Below, piece after piece: positions 15,606 to 25,510 of a stretch of 64,000 nucleotides of DNA. The stretch spans positions 2,748,501 through 2,812,500 of the forward strand of contig NZ_CP021425.1 of NCBI RefSeq assembly GCF_002162375.1, in the 5' to 3' direction. Position 1 is the first letter of the stretch. Every line of letters starts with the position of its first letter. The position numbers and the translations under genes are program-made. A model generated the notes under the pieces. The model was not told the origin of the DNA. It saw only the letters and a list, made by a program, of their open reading frames with translations, and searched no databases. The stretch comes from Oleiphilus messinensis (GTDB lineage Bacteria; Pseudomonadota; Gammaproteobacteria; Pseudomonadales; Oleiphilaceae).

Positions 15606-16055
15606 GTCAAGTATTTCGTTAGCTGTTAAAGCCCTTCATAGTGATTATTTGAGATGTGACAACTGTTATAGAAAATCTTATTGTATAACGTATGTTATAG
15701 TCAATAGTTATGTTGTGAATTTGTATTCATCATTTAGGGGTTGCGAGGTCAGTACTGAGTGAATCAAATATATTCCTGGCAGGTATCGCAGGTACTTGAG
15801 GAAAGAGGAAAACGGTTGGAATTGATTTGTCAGCTGTTTCGATGCCAGTTTAGGAAACAATATTGATGATTGGGTGCTTTTATAGCGGGTGACTTTTTGG
15901 AATAGACTGAGGGATAAACGAATCTGGGAGTATGTACGGTAAAGTTCTGATTTTCTGGCGATATTGGATGCCGGGTTTGCAAGTTATAATTTTAAGCTGA
16001 AATATTCGAAGGATTAAGGTTGCAAAATTTAGGCGTAACTAGGACGTTTGAAGCA
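15606..16055. other. Gene-free stretch of 450 bp between the TnpB element and tRNA-Leu
   Basis: No convincing gene is present. The left part holds the palindromic operator and a minus-strand promoter candidate (15675-15704). The rest is AT-rich. A GTG-initiated frame of 35 codons at 15759-15866 has no good ribosome-binding site and no recognisable product. Confidence 0.6.
15675..15704 (-). promoter_or_regulatory. Displaced operon promoter with operator TATAAC-N4-GTTATA
   Basis: On the minus strand a -35 box TTGACT (plus-strand 15699-15704) and a -10 box TAAGAT (15675-15680) are 18 bp apart. The perfect palindrome TATAAC/GTTATA at 15684-15699 lies in the spacer, as at the tetR promoter, where it has the same half-sites and the same 4-bp gap. 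Without the TnpB element this promoter would lie close to the acyl-CoA dehydrogenase start, so it is probably that operon's original promoter and a second TetR target. Confidence 0.55.
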
Positions 16056-16142
16056 TGGTACCAGAGGCCGGACTCGAACCGGCACGCCATTGCTGGCAAG
16101 GGATTTTGAATCCCTCATGTCTACCAATTTCATCACTCTGGC
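16056..16142 (-). tRNA. tRNA-Leu(CAA)
   Basis: The 87-nt class II tRNA on the minus strand starts GCCAGAG and ends CTCTGGTACCA, so CCA is encoded. The anticodon loop TTCAAAA lies in the stem AGGGA/TCCCT and gives anticodon CAA. The T-arm GGTTCGAGTCC and a long variable arm are present, as expected for leucine. Confidence 0.95.
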
Positions 16143-16234
16143 ACTTTTTCGAGCTTTCGCTTTACCAATGTTTATTGGTTTGCGTTAGATCGGAAGGTTG
16201 TTTCAAGTGCGTTGTTAACCACTTGAGGCTGCGC

Positions 16235-16262
16235 ATTATACGTAAAAAAAAAGGCTCGTCAA
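16235..16262 (-). promoter_or_regulatory. Promoter of tRNA-Leu
   Basis: On the minus strand TTGACG (plus 16257-16262) and TATAAT (plus 16235-16240) are 16 bp apart, and GCGC follows the -10 box, a GC-rich discriminator typical of stable-RNA promoters. Confidence 0.7.
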
Positions 16263-16423
16263 CAGGTCTGCAGAGAATAAATTACATTTTTTTTAAATGA
16301 TTGATCCTGTGTCGATTTATTGTCCGGAGCTGGTGGAAAATCCGATGGGAGTGGTCGGGATTGAATGGCATCAAAACGGCTTTTTCGCTACTCTATGCGC
16401 CACTTTATGTACTTGAGCACAAT

Positions 16424-17473
16424 ATGAACGTTTCTGACTTTGATTATGAACTCCCCGATGAATTGATAGCTCGTTTCCCGTCACCGGAGCGGGCATCGAG
16501 CAGATTGCTTTGTCTTGATAAGCACAACGGTGAGGTAGTACATCGCCAATTCAAAGATGTTTTGGCCTTGATCGAACCCGGAGATCTTCTTGTTTTTAAT
16601 GATACCCGTGTAATTCCGGCCCGTTTGTTCGGTCGTAAAGCAACCGGGGGCAGAATAGAAGTACTGGTAGAGCGGTTGCTGGGGGATGGTACGGCGCTCG
16701 CGCATATTCGTTCCAGTAAATCACCAAAGCCGGGCAGTTTGCTTTATGTTGACGAATTTGAGAATCAGCAGGAAGGTTTGAGCGCTGCGCCAGAGCTGGA
16801 GATGACGGGGCGGCAAGGAGAGCTGTTTGAAATACGTGGCTTAGCCGGGAAAAATATACTGGATATTCTCAATCAGAAAGGTCATATGCCTTTGCCGCCT
16901 TATATAGACCGTGCAGATGTGGAGTCAGACCGCGAACGTTATCAAACTGTCTATAGCAAGCGCGAAGGCGCCGTCGCCGCTCCGACAGCCGGACTGCATT
17001 TTGATGATGAGCTGCTGCGCACTTTGCAGGAAAAGGGCGCGGAAATGGCCTATGTTACTTTGCATGTTGGAGCTGGAACGTTTCAGCCAGTCCGCGTCGA
17101 TAATATCGAAGATCATATTATGCATTCAGAATGGCTCGAAGTCGGGGCTGAAGTTTGTGCCAAGGTCAATGCGACTCGGGCACGAGGCGGGCGCGTAATC
17201 GCTGTAGGTACGACCAGCGTACGGTCACTGGAAACGGCCAGCGCAGCGGGCGCGATTGCGCCCTATGCCGGCGAGACAGATATATTTATTTATCCCGGTT
17301 ATGAGTTTAAGACGGTTGATGCACTGATAACCAATTTCCACCTTCCGGAATCGACATTGATCATGTTGATCAGTGCGCTGGCAGGGCGAGAGAATGTTTT
17401 GGCGGCTTATCAGGAAGCCATCGAGCACCGGTACCGTTTTTTCAGTTACGGGGATGCCATGTTCATTGGCTAA
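16424..17473 (+). CDS. queA: S-adenosylmethionine:tRNA ribosyltransferase-isomerase QueA
   Basis: QueA transfers the ribosyl part of SAM to 7-aminomethyl-7-deazaguanine in tRNA to give epoxyqueuosine. The 349-residue protein begins [16 protein letters not shown] and shows the family motifs [16 protein letters not shown] (about residues 57-72), [14 protein letters not shown] (about 184-197) and the C-terminal [19 protein letters not shown] choose ATG 16424 because homology begins there; the frame stays open for 41 codons upstream, but these are unlike the family and overlap the divergent tRNA promoter zone. tgt, which acts one step earlier in the same pathway, follows 82 bp downstream in the same direction. 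Confidence 0.95.
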   Translation: MNVSDFDYELPDELIARFPSPERASSRLLCLDKHNGEVVHRQFKDVLALIEPGDLLVFNDTRVIPARLFGRKATGGRIEVLVERLLGDGTALAHIRSSKSPKPGSLLYVDEFENQQEGLSAAPELEMTGRQGELFEIRGLAGKNILDILNQKGHMPLPPYIDRADVESDRERYQTVYSKREGAVAAPTAGLHFDDELLRTLQEKGAEMAYVTLHVGAGTFQPVRVDNIEDHIMHSEWLEVGAEVCAKVNATRARGGRVIAVGTTSVRSLETASAAGAIAPYAGETDIFIYPGYEFKTVDALITNFHLPESTLIMLISALAGRENVLAAYQEAIEHRYRFFSYGDAMFIG

Positions 17474-17531
17474 GCTATGTCATTCTCGAGTGCGAAAAGA
17501 TTAATTTAAAAGTATAAATTTTGGGGAGTAG

Positions 17532-18671
<1,140 letters not shown>

Positions 18672-18856
18672 AATAGGTAGGTGGGGCGCAGATTAGAATT
18701 GATATCCATATTTTTACAATAATATTTTGGTATTTTTTTAGTTAAGCCTTGCTATATCGGTCGAATGGCCCCATTAAGACAGTCACGATTTTGAATGCGC
18801 CCGAGAGTCGCTTGGGCGCAAAATGCATTTTTATAATTTGTTTTTGGAGAGAAAGA

Positions 18857-19222
18857 ATGAAAAATCTGTTAGCCCCGGTTTTAACCGTTTTGATTGGGTT
18901 GCTGCCTGCCGCAGCATGGGCGGAGCCCGCACCGGGAGCAGGGCAAAGTGGTCTTGTGCAGTTATTGTTCTTCGGTGGTTTTATTCTGATCTTTTACTTC
19001 CTGATGTGGCGCCCTCAGTCCAAGCGTGCTAAAGAGCACAAAGAGCTTATTGGTGGCTTGTCAAAAGGTGATGAAGTCATTACCAATGGCGGAATCGCCG
19101 GACGGATTGTGCGTGTTAAAGACGACTTTATTGTTATAGAGGTGTCCGACAACGTAGAAATCAAGGTGCAAAAAGTAGCTGTGGCTGCCGCTTTGCCGAA
19201 AGGAACCCTTAAGGAAGTGTAA
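18857..19222 (+). CDS. yajC: Preprotein translocase subunit YajC
   Basis: YajC is a small inner-membrane partner of SecDF. This 121-residue protein has a hydrophobic first segment ending in AAAWAEP, which looks like a signal-type sequence, and a main membrane segment LLFFGGFILIFYFLMWRPQS (about residues 34-53). The conserved cytoplasmic domain GGLSKGDEVITNGGIAGRI follows. ATG 18857 has GGAGAGAAAG upstream. secD begins 43 bp later, and the arrangement yajC-secD-secF is the standard operon. Confidence 0.95.
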   Translation: MKNLLAPVLTVLIGLLPAAAWAEPAPGAGQSGLVQLLFFGGFILIFYFLMWRPQSKRAKEHKELIGGLSKGDEVITNGGIAGRIVRVKDDFIVIEVSDNVEIKVQKVAVAAALPKGTLKEV

Positions 19223-19265
19223 CTCCTCGGATTGCACGGTAAGAAAATAAGGATAAGGGATCCCG

Positions 19266-21113
19266 ATGCTGAATAAATACCCTCTCTGGAAAAATCTGTT
19301 GATCCTGGTTGTTATGGCAATCGGGGCAATTTATGCAATGCCGAATTTGTACCCTGATGATTATGCTGTACAGATTACCGGCACAAAAACTTCCATCGAA
19401 GTAAGCACCGCCCAGCTTGAAAAAGCGGAAAGCGCACTGAAGAAGGCTGGTTTGAGTTATCGTGACGCCGAGTTTGTGAATGGTCAGGCCATGCTGCGCT
19501 TCGATTCTGGCGAAACGCAGTTGGCCGCCAAAGATGCAATTCAGCAAGCGCTCGGCAGTGATTACCTGGTTGCGTTGAATCTCGCGCAAACCACGCCTGA
19601 CTGGTTGCGGGATATTGGCGCCGGGCCGATGAAGTTGGGCCTGGATCTCCGTGGTGGTGTGCACTTCCTGTTGGAAGTTGATATGGAGCAGGCGGTTAAT
19701 CAGCGTCTGGAGATCGCCGCAGCCGAGATCAAGCGAAATCTGCGAGAAGAGCGCATTCGGTACCGTGGTATCGAGATAGAAAAAGATCGAACCCTGATGG
19801 TCCGGTTTTCCAGTGATGAAGAGCGTGCTAAGGGTTTTTCATTTGTGCGTCGGGGTTATCCTGAATACGAAGTTCGTGAGATTGAAAGCGATGGTGCATT
19901 GTATCTCCGCTTGAGAATGACGGATGCCAAGGTAAAAGAAATCGCCGACTATGCGGTTAAACAGAACCTGACGACGTTGCGTAACCGTGTCAATGAGTTG
20001 GGGGTCGCTGAACCGTTAGTGCAGAAACAGGGTCAGAATCGTATCGTTGTTGAATTACCCGGAATTCAGGATACGGCGAGGGCCAAGCGCATCATTGGTA
20101 AAACTGCGAATCTCCAGTTCCGGCTGGAAGCCAAGCATGATGCCGATTTTGCCAGCTCCGAGGAGTTTTCATTTCGCTCTGAGCCGTCGCGTACGGCGCG
20201 TATTGAGCGTGAAATCATTGTTACCGGTGAAAGTGTAGCCAACGCCAATCAGAACTTTGACGAAAACGGTCAGCCGCAAGTTAATATTACCCTCGACAGT
20301 ACCGGGGGTAAGATTATGTCCGATGTGACCTATAGCGCGATAAAGCGCAGAATGGCGGTTATTTTTATTGAGCACAAACTTGATGATCTCAGTGGCTCTC
20401 GGGAAGAAGGGGTTGCACCCAAGCGATCTGTAGAGCGGCACATTATCAGCTTGGCGACGATTCAGTCTCAATTGGGCAGCAGCTTCCGGATTACCGGGCT
20501 GGACTCGATTCAAGAGGCGTCCGAGCTGGCACTGCTGTTACGGGCGGGGGCGCTTGCTGCTCCGATCTATTTCGTTGAAGAGCGGACTGTGGGGCCGAGT
20601 CTTGGTGAGCAAAACATTAAAGCTGGTGTAGAGTCGGTCTTGATTGGTTTTGGGCTGGTGCTTTTGTTTATGATTGGTTACTACAAAGCATTTGGTATTA
20701 TCGCTAATATCGCACTGACCTTTAACCTCGTTTTACTGCTGGCGTTTATGTCCATAATGGGGGCAACGCTCACCTTGCCTGGTATAGCCGGTATCGTGTT
20801 GACTGTCGGGATGGCGGTGGATGCAAATGTGTTGATTTTTGAGCGGATAAAAGAAGAGCTTAGAAATGGCCTGCCGGTACAATCCGCAATTCATGCTGGC
20901 TTCAGTCGTGCATTCGTTGCGATTTTCGATGCGAATATTACGACGCTCATTGTTGCAGTCATATTGTTTGCGGTTGGCACGGGGCCAGTCAAAGGGTTCG
21001 CAGTGACGTTGTCGATCGGTATTATGACGTCGATGTTCACGGCTATCATGTTTACCCGATTCCTGATCAATCTGGTGTATGGCAGAAGACAGCTCAACAA
21101 GCTGCTTATCTGA
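19266..21113 (+). CDS. secD: Protein translocase subunit SecD
   Basis: SecD uses the proton-motive force to pull exported proteins through SecYEG on the periplasmic side. The 615-residue length is that of the family. The N-terminal membrane helix lies at residues 10-27, followed by a large periplasmic domain (GPMKLGLDLRGGVHFLLEVD near residues 119-138 is the family motif). Five C-terminal helices begin near residue 455, with GIAGIVLTVGMAVDANVLIF, the conserved proton-path segment containing Asp, near residues 505-524. GGATAAGGGATCCC precedes the ATG. It lies between yajC and secF. Confidence 0.96.
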   Translation: MLNKYPLWKNLLILVVMAIGAIYAMPNLYPDDYAVQITGTKTSIEVSTAQLEKAESALKKAGLSYRDAEFVNGQAMLRFDSGETQLAAKDAIQQALGSDYLVALNLAQTTPDWLRDIGAGPMKLGLDLRGGVHFLLEVDMEQAVNQRLEIAAAEIKRNLREERIRYRGIEIEKDRTLMVRFSSDEERAKGFSFVRRGYPEYEVREIESDGALYLRLRMTDAKVKEIADYAVKQNLTTLRNRVNELGVAEPLVQKQGQNRIVVELPGIQDTARAKRIIGKTANLQFRLEAKHDADFASSEEFSFRSEPSRTARIEREIIVTGESVANANQNFDENGQPQVNITLDSTGGKIMSDVTYSAIKRRMAVIFIEHKLDDLSGSREEGVAPKRSVERHIISLATIQSQLGSSFRITGLDSIQEASELALLLRAGALAAPIYFVEERTVGPSLGEQNIKAGVESVLIGFGLVLLFMIGYYKAFGIIANIALTFNLVLLLAFMSIMGATLTLPGIAGIVLTVGMAVDANVLIFERIKEELRNGLPVQSAIHAGFSRAFVAIFDANITTLIVAVILFAVGTGPVKGFAVTLSIGIMTSMFTAIMFTRFLINLVYGRRQLNKLLI

Positions 21114-21157
21114 CCCGATTAACCGAGATTCGATCTGAAGAATAGTGGAGCTCAAAA

Positions 21158-22090
21158 GTGAATAAACCTGAAATTAACTTTATGGGCAAACGTAAGTTTG
21201 CTCTCCTGTTTTCTGCGATCTTGTTGGTGGCATCGATCGCATCCCTGGCAGTAAAGGGTTTGGTACTCGGATTGGATTTTACTGGAGGGACGCTGGTTGA
21301 AGTTGAATACCAGCAGGCTCCGGTAATTGCGGATGTCCGGAACCAATTGCTGGATGCAGGGTACGAAAAACTCGTGGTGCAGAATTTTGGTTCTGATACC
21401 AGTATTTTGGTGCGCTTGTCTCAGGATTTCAATGACAAGGTTGGTCAGGAAGTAGTGGCTGTTCTCAACGCCTCGGAGGATGAGGTAAAACTGAAGCGAG
21501 CCGAGTATGTTGGTGCGCAAGTGGGAGAAGAGTTGCGAGAGCAGGGTGGTCTCGGTATGCTCTTCGCGCTTGGTGTGGTTATGCTCTATGTTGCATTCCG
21601 GTTTCAGTTTAAATTCTCTGTCGGAGCTGTAGCGGCCCTTGTGCACGATGTGATCATCACCCTCGGACTATTCTCCATTTTGGGGTGGGATTTTGATCTG
21701 ACGGTGCTGGCAGCCGTGCTTGCGGTTATCGGTTACTCATTGAATGATACGATTGTTGTTTCGGATCGAATTCGAGAAAACTTCCGTCGTGTCCGAAAAG
21801 GAACTCCGGTTGAAATCATCAATACTTCACTAAACGAGACGCTGTCTCGTACTTTAATGACCTCTATCACGACATTGCTTGTGCTGTTTGCCCTTTACTT
21901 CCTGGGTGGGGAGATGATTAATGGCTTCTCAAAAGCGCTGATTATCGGCGTGGTTGTGGGAACCTATTCTTCGATCTACGTTGCGGCGAATGTGCTTCTG
22001 CTTATGGGGATCAGTAAAGATGATTTGCTGGTGCCGGTTAAAGAAGGTGTAGAAGAGGAAGAAGTTGAGGGGGCTGATTTCAGGCCTTAA
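21158..22090 (+). CDS. secF: Protein translocase subunit SecF
   Basis: SecF forms a complex with SecD. The 310-residue protein starts with GTG (INFMGKRKFALLFSAIL follows within a few residues) and has the family motif GLDFTGGTLVEVEYQ near residues 37-51. The second half contains the conserved helices with LAAVLAVIGYSLNDTIVVSDRIRENF. The C-terminal tail is acidic (EEEEVEGAD). It ends just before a strong terminator, closing the queA/tgt/yajC/secDF block. Confidence 0.95.
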   Translation: MNKPEINFMGKRKFALLFSAILLVASIASLAVKGLVLGLDFTGGTLVEVEYQQAPVIADVRNQLLDAGYEKLVVQNFGSDTSILVRLSQDFNDKVGQEVVAVLNASEDEVKLKRAEYVGAQVGEELREQGGLGMLFALGVVMLYVAFRFQFKFSVGAVAALVHDVIITLGLFSILGWDFDLTVLAAVLAVIGYSLNDTIVVSDRIRENFRRVRKGTPVEIINTSLNETLSRTLMTSITTLLVLFALYFLGGEMINGFSKALIIGVVVGTYSSIYVAANVLLLMGISKDDLLVPVKEGVEEEEVEGADFRP

Positions 22091-22107
22091 CGTTGTTGTA
22101 GTTATTC

Positions 22108-22141
22108 AAAAAAGGCTGGGTGTATCACTCAGCCTTTTTTT
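22108..22141. terminator. Rho-independent terminator between secF and suhB (bidirectional)
   Basis: The stem GGCTGGGTG/ACTCAGCC (with one G-T pair) around TATC is followed by TTTTTTT on the plus strand and preceded by AAAAAA, so it can stop transcription from both convergent genes. Confidence 0.85.
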
Positions 22142-22208
22142 GTGCGCGTTCACTCGCTCTTGGTCACTTGGTTTCAGCATCCGCTCTAACCAAGTGCTTT
22201 TTCTGATC

Positions 22209-23009
22209 TCAGACCTTGTCGCGGAATGCGTATAGCTTCTGTAGCAGAGACTTGAATAATTTCGGGTTAGCGCAAACCAGTTGGCCTGAATTGGAGCTGA
22301 TTCCGCCGCCAGATAAATCGCCGAGCAGTCCTCCTGCTTCCTGGCAGATTAAAATTGCAGCCTGGAGATCCAATACATCTGGTTGCAGTTGTACGGCCGC
22401 ATCAATTCGTCCCGCGGCAACGTTGGCGATGTCCAGTATGGGGCAATTCGACTGTTGTAGCGGGAAGTTGTTGTTGCTCAAGCTGTTGTACAGGTCGAAG
22501 CGTACATGGGGAGAGCTAACCATATTTGGGTTGAAGAGTGCGTCGGTTGCAATCAGACACTGGTCAACGGTCTTTGTTGAGCTTACCCGAATTCGCTTGC
22601 CATTCAGGCTCGCGCCCCTGCCTTTGCTCGCCGCATACTCATCCCCGGTTGTCGGGTTAATAATGATTGCGTGCTCTGCTTTCCCTTTGACAAAGCAAGT
22701 TGCAGAAATTGCAGTGTAGGGCAATCCTTTGGCAAAATTTAGTCCGCTATGGATCGGGGTAAGCGACCAGACGGTTTCTTTGTCACTTTCGCTGAAGTCA
22801 GTTTCACCCAGGGCCGCAATGTAATGTTCCGGGAAAGACTTTTTAATGTTCTGGATGAACAGGCGATGGATGTCCTTCTCGATCTGGAGTAGCTTCTTCG
22901 CCAGCATTTCGGGCTCTTCCTGAACGAACTCCTGTCGCTCAATAACCTGTTGCAAAAATTCGCTGGCCTGGCGAAGTGTTCGTGCGGCTATATTTAATAT
23001 GGGTAACAT
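22209..23009 (-). CDS. suhB: SuhB-like inositol monophosphatase family protein, catalytic residues lost
   Basis: Position (divergent from trmJ, next to secF), length (266 residues) and overall alignment identify it as the SuhB orthologue. Typical SuhB hydrolyses inositol-1-phosphate and also helps antitermination at rRNA operons through NusA. The metal-site motif W-x-x-D-P-x-D-G-T here reads WSLTPIHSGLNF: both metal-binding Asp are replaced (by Thr and His), and the upstream Glu of the TEES motif is replaced in IAALGETD. The later Asp in VLDLQAAILICQEAGG is kept but its Trp is gone. Enzyme activity is therefore unlikely. The family's RNA/transcription role does not depend on catalysis and could explain retention. 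The frame is intact. Confidence 0.85.
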   Translation of the reverse strand: MLPILNIAARTLRQASEFLQQVIERQEFVQEEPEMLAKKLLQIEKDIHRLFIQNIKKSFPEHYIAALGETDFSESDKETVWSLTPIHSGLNFAKGLPYTAISATCFVKGKAEHAIIINPTTGDEYAASKGRGASLNGKRIRVSSTKTVDQCLIATDALFNPNMVSSPHVRFDLYNSLSNNNFPLQQSNCPILDIANVAAGRIDAAVQLQPDVLDLQAAILICQEAGGLLGDLSGGGISSNSGQLVCANPKLFKSLLQKLYAFRDKV

Positions 23010-23102
23010 TCTCAGTTGTCCTGTGACATCATGCTAATAAGCGCGCTATGATAGCAAATTTGAAAAATATTTTTCAGATTTGTTTTAGTTTAAGGGTAGG
23101 TC

Positions 23103-23882
23103 ATGCAAGAAAGAATTCGAGTGGTATTAATGGAAACGTCTCATCCAGGTAATATTGGTGCGGTAGCACGGGCGATGAAGAATATGGATGTTTCCGAACT
23201 GGTTCTGGTAAGACCTGATTCGTTCCCGGATCCAGTCGCGGATGCGAGATCCTCTGGTGCGTTGGATATTCTCGCCAGTGCTCGCGTGGTGGAGAAATTT
23301 GAGGATGCCGTAGCTGATTGTTCTCTGATTGTCGGTACCAGTGCGAGGGGGCGGAGTTTTCCATGGCCCGTTCTGAACCCGCGTGACTGCGCGCTCAAGG
23401 TTCTTGATTCTGCTGCGGCGGATAATAATGTTGCGCTGGTTTTTGGCCGAGAAGATCGAGGATTGAGTAATGAAGAGCTTCAGCGTTGTCATTATCACGT
23501 GCATATCCCTGCGAATCCTGACTATTCCTCGCTAAATTTGGCTATGGCAGTGCAAGTGATCTTGTATGAGATACGAATGAATTCCCTTTTGCGGCTTGAA
23601 AATTCAGATGCAAGTGCATATATCTCACCGGTGACCGGGCCGGATAATAGTGCATGGGATGACGCACCCGCCACATTCGATGAGGTTGAGGGCTATTTTC
23701 AGCATTTGGAGAAAACGTTGGTCGCGATTGGTTTCCATGATCCTGAAAAGCCCAGGCAATTAATGGCCAGGTTGCGCCGGATTTATCAGCGCTGTCATCT
23801 GGATAAAACAGAAGTGAATATTTTACGCGGTATATTGAAAGCCACGAATCGAATGATTTCAAACCAGAGAAACCAGCATTAG
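23103..23882 (+). CDS. trmJ: tRNA (cytidine/uridine-2'-O-)-methyltransferase TrmJ
   Basis: TrmJ methylates the ribose of residue 32 in several tRNAs. The 259-residue protein has a SPOUT fold with the three conserved motifs: HPGNIGAVARAMKNM (residues 14-28), NNVALVFGREDRGLSNEEL (about 110-128) and HIPANPDYSSLNLAMAVQV (about 134-152), which form the trefoil knot and the SAM pocket. The C-terminal extension after residue 160 is the TrmJ-specific domain. It diverges from suhB with about 93 bp between the starts, as in Pseudomonas. Confidence 0.95.
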   Translation: MQERIRVVLMETSHPGNIGAVARAMKNMDVSELVLVRPDSFPDPVADARSSGALDILASARVVEKFEDAVADCSLIVGTSARGRSFPWPVLNPRDCALKVLDSAAADNNVALVFGREDRGLSNEELQRCHYHVHIPANPDYSSLNLAMAVQVILYEIRMNSLLRLENSDASAYISPVTGPDNSAWDDAPATFDEVEGYFQHLEKTLVAIGFHDPEKPRQLMARLRRIYQRCHLDKTEVNILRGILKATNRMISNQRNQH

Positions 23883-23949
23883 ATGGTTCGTCGGTTCATC
23901 AAGAGTAGCTGTCAGGGCTAATTTGACATTTTGAGGAAGGACAAGAGTT

Positions 23950-24786
23950 ATGTTTGGGGGTATTAAAGAAGATGTGGCGAGTGTATTCGACCGGGACCCT
24001 GCTGCACGCAATACGTTTGAGGTGCTGACAAATTATCCCGGGCTTCATGCACTGCTGTTTCATCGCTTGGCCCATCGCTTGTGGAATGCAAACCTAAAAT
24101 GGCTGGCGCGGTTCATCTCGACCTTTAGCCGTTGGTTGACCGGAATTGAAATACACCCCGGAGCGCAAATTGGTCGACGCTTTTTTATTGATCACGGTAT
24201 GGGGGTTGTCATTGGGGAAACAACCATAATCGGTGATGATGTTACTTTGTATCAAGGGGTGACATTGGGTGGTACAAGCTGGAATAAAGGGAAGCGCCAT
24301 CCGACGCTCGGAAACCACGTTGTGGTTGGCGCAGGTGCAAAAATTTTGGGGCCATTCACAGTGGGTGACCGCGCCAAGGTCGGGTCGAATGCCGTGGTGA
24401 CAAAAGAAGTGCCGCCGAACGCAACGGTTGTGGGTATTCCTGGTCGTATTATTTTGAAGAAAGCCGATTCGGGTGATGAGGAAAAGCGCAAAGTCATGGA
24501 GGAAAAGATCGGGTTTGATGCATACGGGCTGAGCGAGGAAATGCCTGATCCCGTGGCGCGTTCACTCAGAGCCATGCTTGACCATATGCACGCGGTTGAT
24601 GGGCGATTACAGATGATGTGCCAAGCGATTCAAAAAATGGATAAAACTTATCGCTTCGGTGAAGTGCCGCCATTGAAAGACGAGGATTTTGATGGTGTTC
24701 AGGAGTTGTGTGGTGAGGTCGAGCTGCATTCCTCTCCAGGGGATGCTCCGACTGAGCGCCAGGACTCTGTAAAGGCGTCAACATAA
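23950..24786 (+). CDS. cysE: Serine O-acetyltransferase CysE
   Basis: CysE acetylates serine with acetyl-CoA, the committed step of cysteine synthesis. The left-handed beta-helix is visible as hexapeptide repeats from about residue 65 to 175 ([49 protein letters not shown]). The catalytic His of the IDHG motif is present. At 278 residues it is longer than the usual 258 of Pseudomonas because of a C-terminal extension (after residue 200) with an acidic, proline-rich end. It precedes iscR and iscS, linking cysteine synthesis to Fe-S assembly. Confidence 0.93.
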   Translation: MFGGIKEDVASVFDRDPAARNTFEVLTNYPGLHALLFHRLAHRLWNANLKWLARFISTFSRWLTGIEIHPGAQIGRRFFIDHGMGVVIGETTIIGDDVTLYQGVTLGGTSWNKGKRHPTLGNHVVVGAGAKILGPFTVGDRAKVGSNAVVTKEVPPNATVVGIPGRIILKKADSGDEEKRKVMEEKIGFDAYGLSEEMPDPVARSLRAMLDHMHAVDGRLQMMCQAIQKMDKTYRFGEVPPLKDEDFDGVQELCGEVELHSSPGDAPTERQDSVKAST

Positions 24787-24790
24787 GCAC

Positions 24791-24823
24791 TTACTTGATC
24801 ATTTTAGTCGGATAAAGGATAAT
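24791..24823 (+). promoter_or_regulatory. iscR promoter overlapped by a type 1 IscR box
   Basis: The -35 box TTGATC (24795-24800) and -10 box GATAAT (24818-24823) are 17 bp apart. The 23-bp sequence at 24791-24813 (ACTTGATCATTTTAGTCGG core) matches the type 1 IscR consensus with its ACTTGA and TAGTCGG halves and covers the -35 box. Holo-IscR would therefore repress iscR-iscS. Confidence 0.75.
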
Positions 24824-24903
24824 TTCGAAAAAACTGGCTAATCGACCCGCTTAACTAGAACTATCCCTGTCTGGCGCAGGTCACCACCAAGGAGTTATCT
24901 GAT

Positions 24904-25452
24904 ATGAGATTGACCACCAAAGGGCGCTACGCCGTGACTGCAATGCTGGATCTGGCGTTGCATTCAGATCAGGGCCCGGTCAGTCTTTCGGATATTTCCG
25001 CACGGCAAGGGATTTCACTGTCCTATCTTGAGCAATTGTTTGCAAAACTGCGAAATCACAGCTTGGTTAAGAGTGTGCGAGGTCCTGGTGGCGGGTATTT
25101 GCTAGGCTGTGATCAAAAAGAAATCTATATTGCCCAGGTTGTCGACGCGGTTAATGAGTCGATGGACACCACGCGCTGTCAGCAGAAAGGCAATTGCCAA
25201 AATGGCGAAAAATGTTTGACCCACCACTTGTGGGCAGATCTGAGTCAGCAGATTCATGGTTTTCTAAGTTCAATCAGTCTTTATGATTTGATGGCCAAGC
25301 GAGAGGTTCAAGTAATCGCCGCGCGTCAGAACCGGTTGGTTGAAGATCAGCGTCATCAGGCGACACTCGAACACCCCATTCGTCCACCCGAAAAGCGAGC
25401 GGGTCAAGACGATGCTTCAGATTGTGATAGAATTGCCGTATCTGAATCCTAG
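24904..25452 (+). CDS. iscR: Fe-S cluster assembly transcriptional regulator IscR
   Basis: IscR is an Rrf2-family dimer that represses its own operon when loaded with a [2Fe-2S] cluster. The N-terminal winged helix ([20 protein letters not shown]) and the recognition segment [18 protein letters not shown] are clear. The cluster ligands are three cysteines in [13 protein letters not shown] and the following His (HH). The 182-residue length includes a longer C-terminal tail than in E. coli. An IscR box lies in the promoter. iscS follows 58 bp later. Confidence 0.95.
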   Translation: MRLTTKGRYAVTAMLDLALHSDQGPVSLSDISARQGISLSYLEQLFAKLRNHSLVKSVRGPGGGYLLGCDQKEIYIAQVVDAVNESMDTTRCQQKGNCQNGEKCLTHHLWADLSQQIHGFLSSISLYDLMAKREVQVIAARQNRLVEDQRHQATLEHPIRPPEKRAGQDDASDCDRIAVSES

Positions 25453-25510
25453 TCTAGCTTGCTAAATTCGTTTTTTAGTTGCGAACCATCCTAATTTCCC
25501 TTTTTTACAG

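Noticed and set aside
15759..15866. 35-codon GTG-started frame between the TnpB element and tRNA-Leu
   Set aside because: No ribosome-binding site, no recognisable product, and it is too short to support without conservation data.
16056..16142. tRNA-Leu as integration site of the neighbouring mobile element
   Set aside because: The TnpB element ends 450 bp away and no duplicated tRNA 3' end is seen.
16055..16300. 81-residue plus-strand reading frame over tRNA-Leu
   Set aside because: It overlaps the tRNA gene and its promoter on the opposite strand and has no family resemblance.
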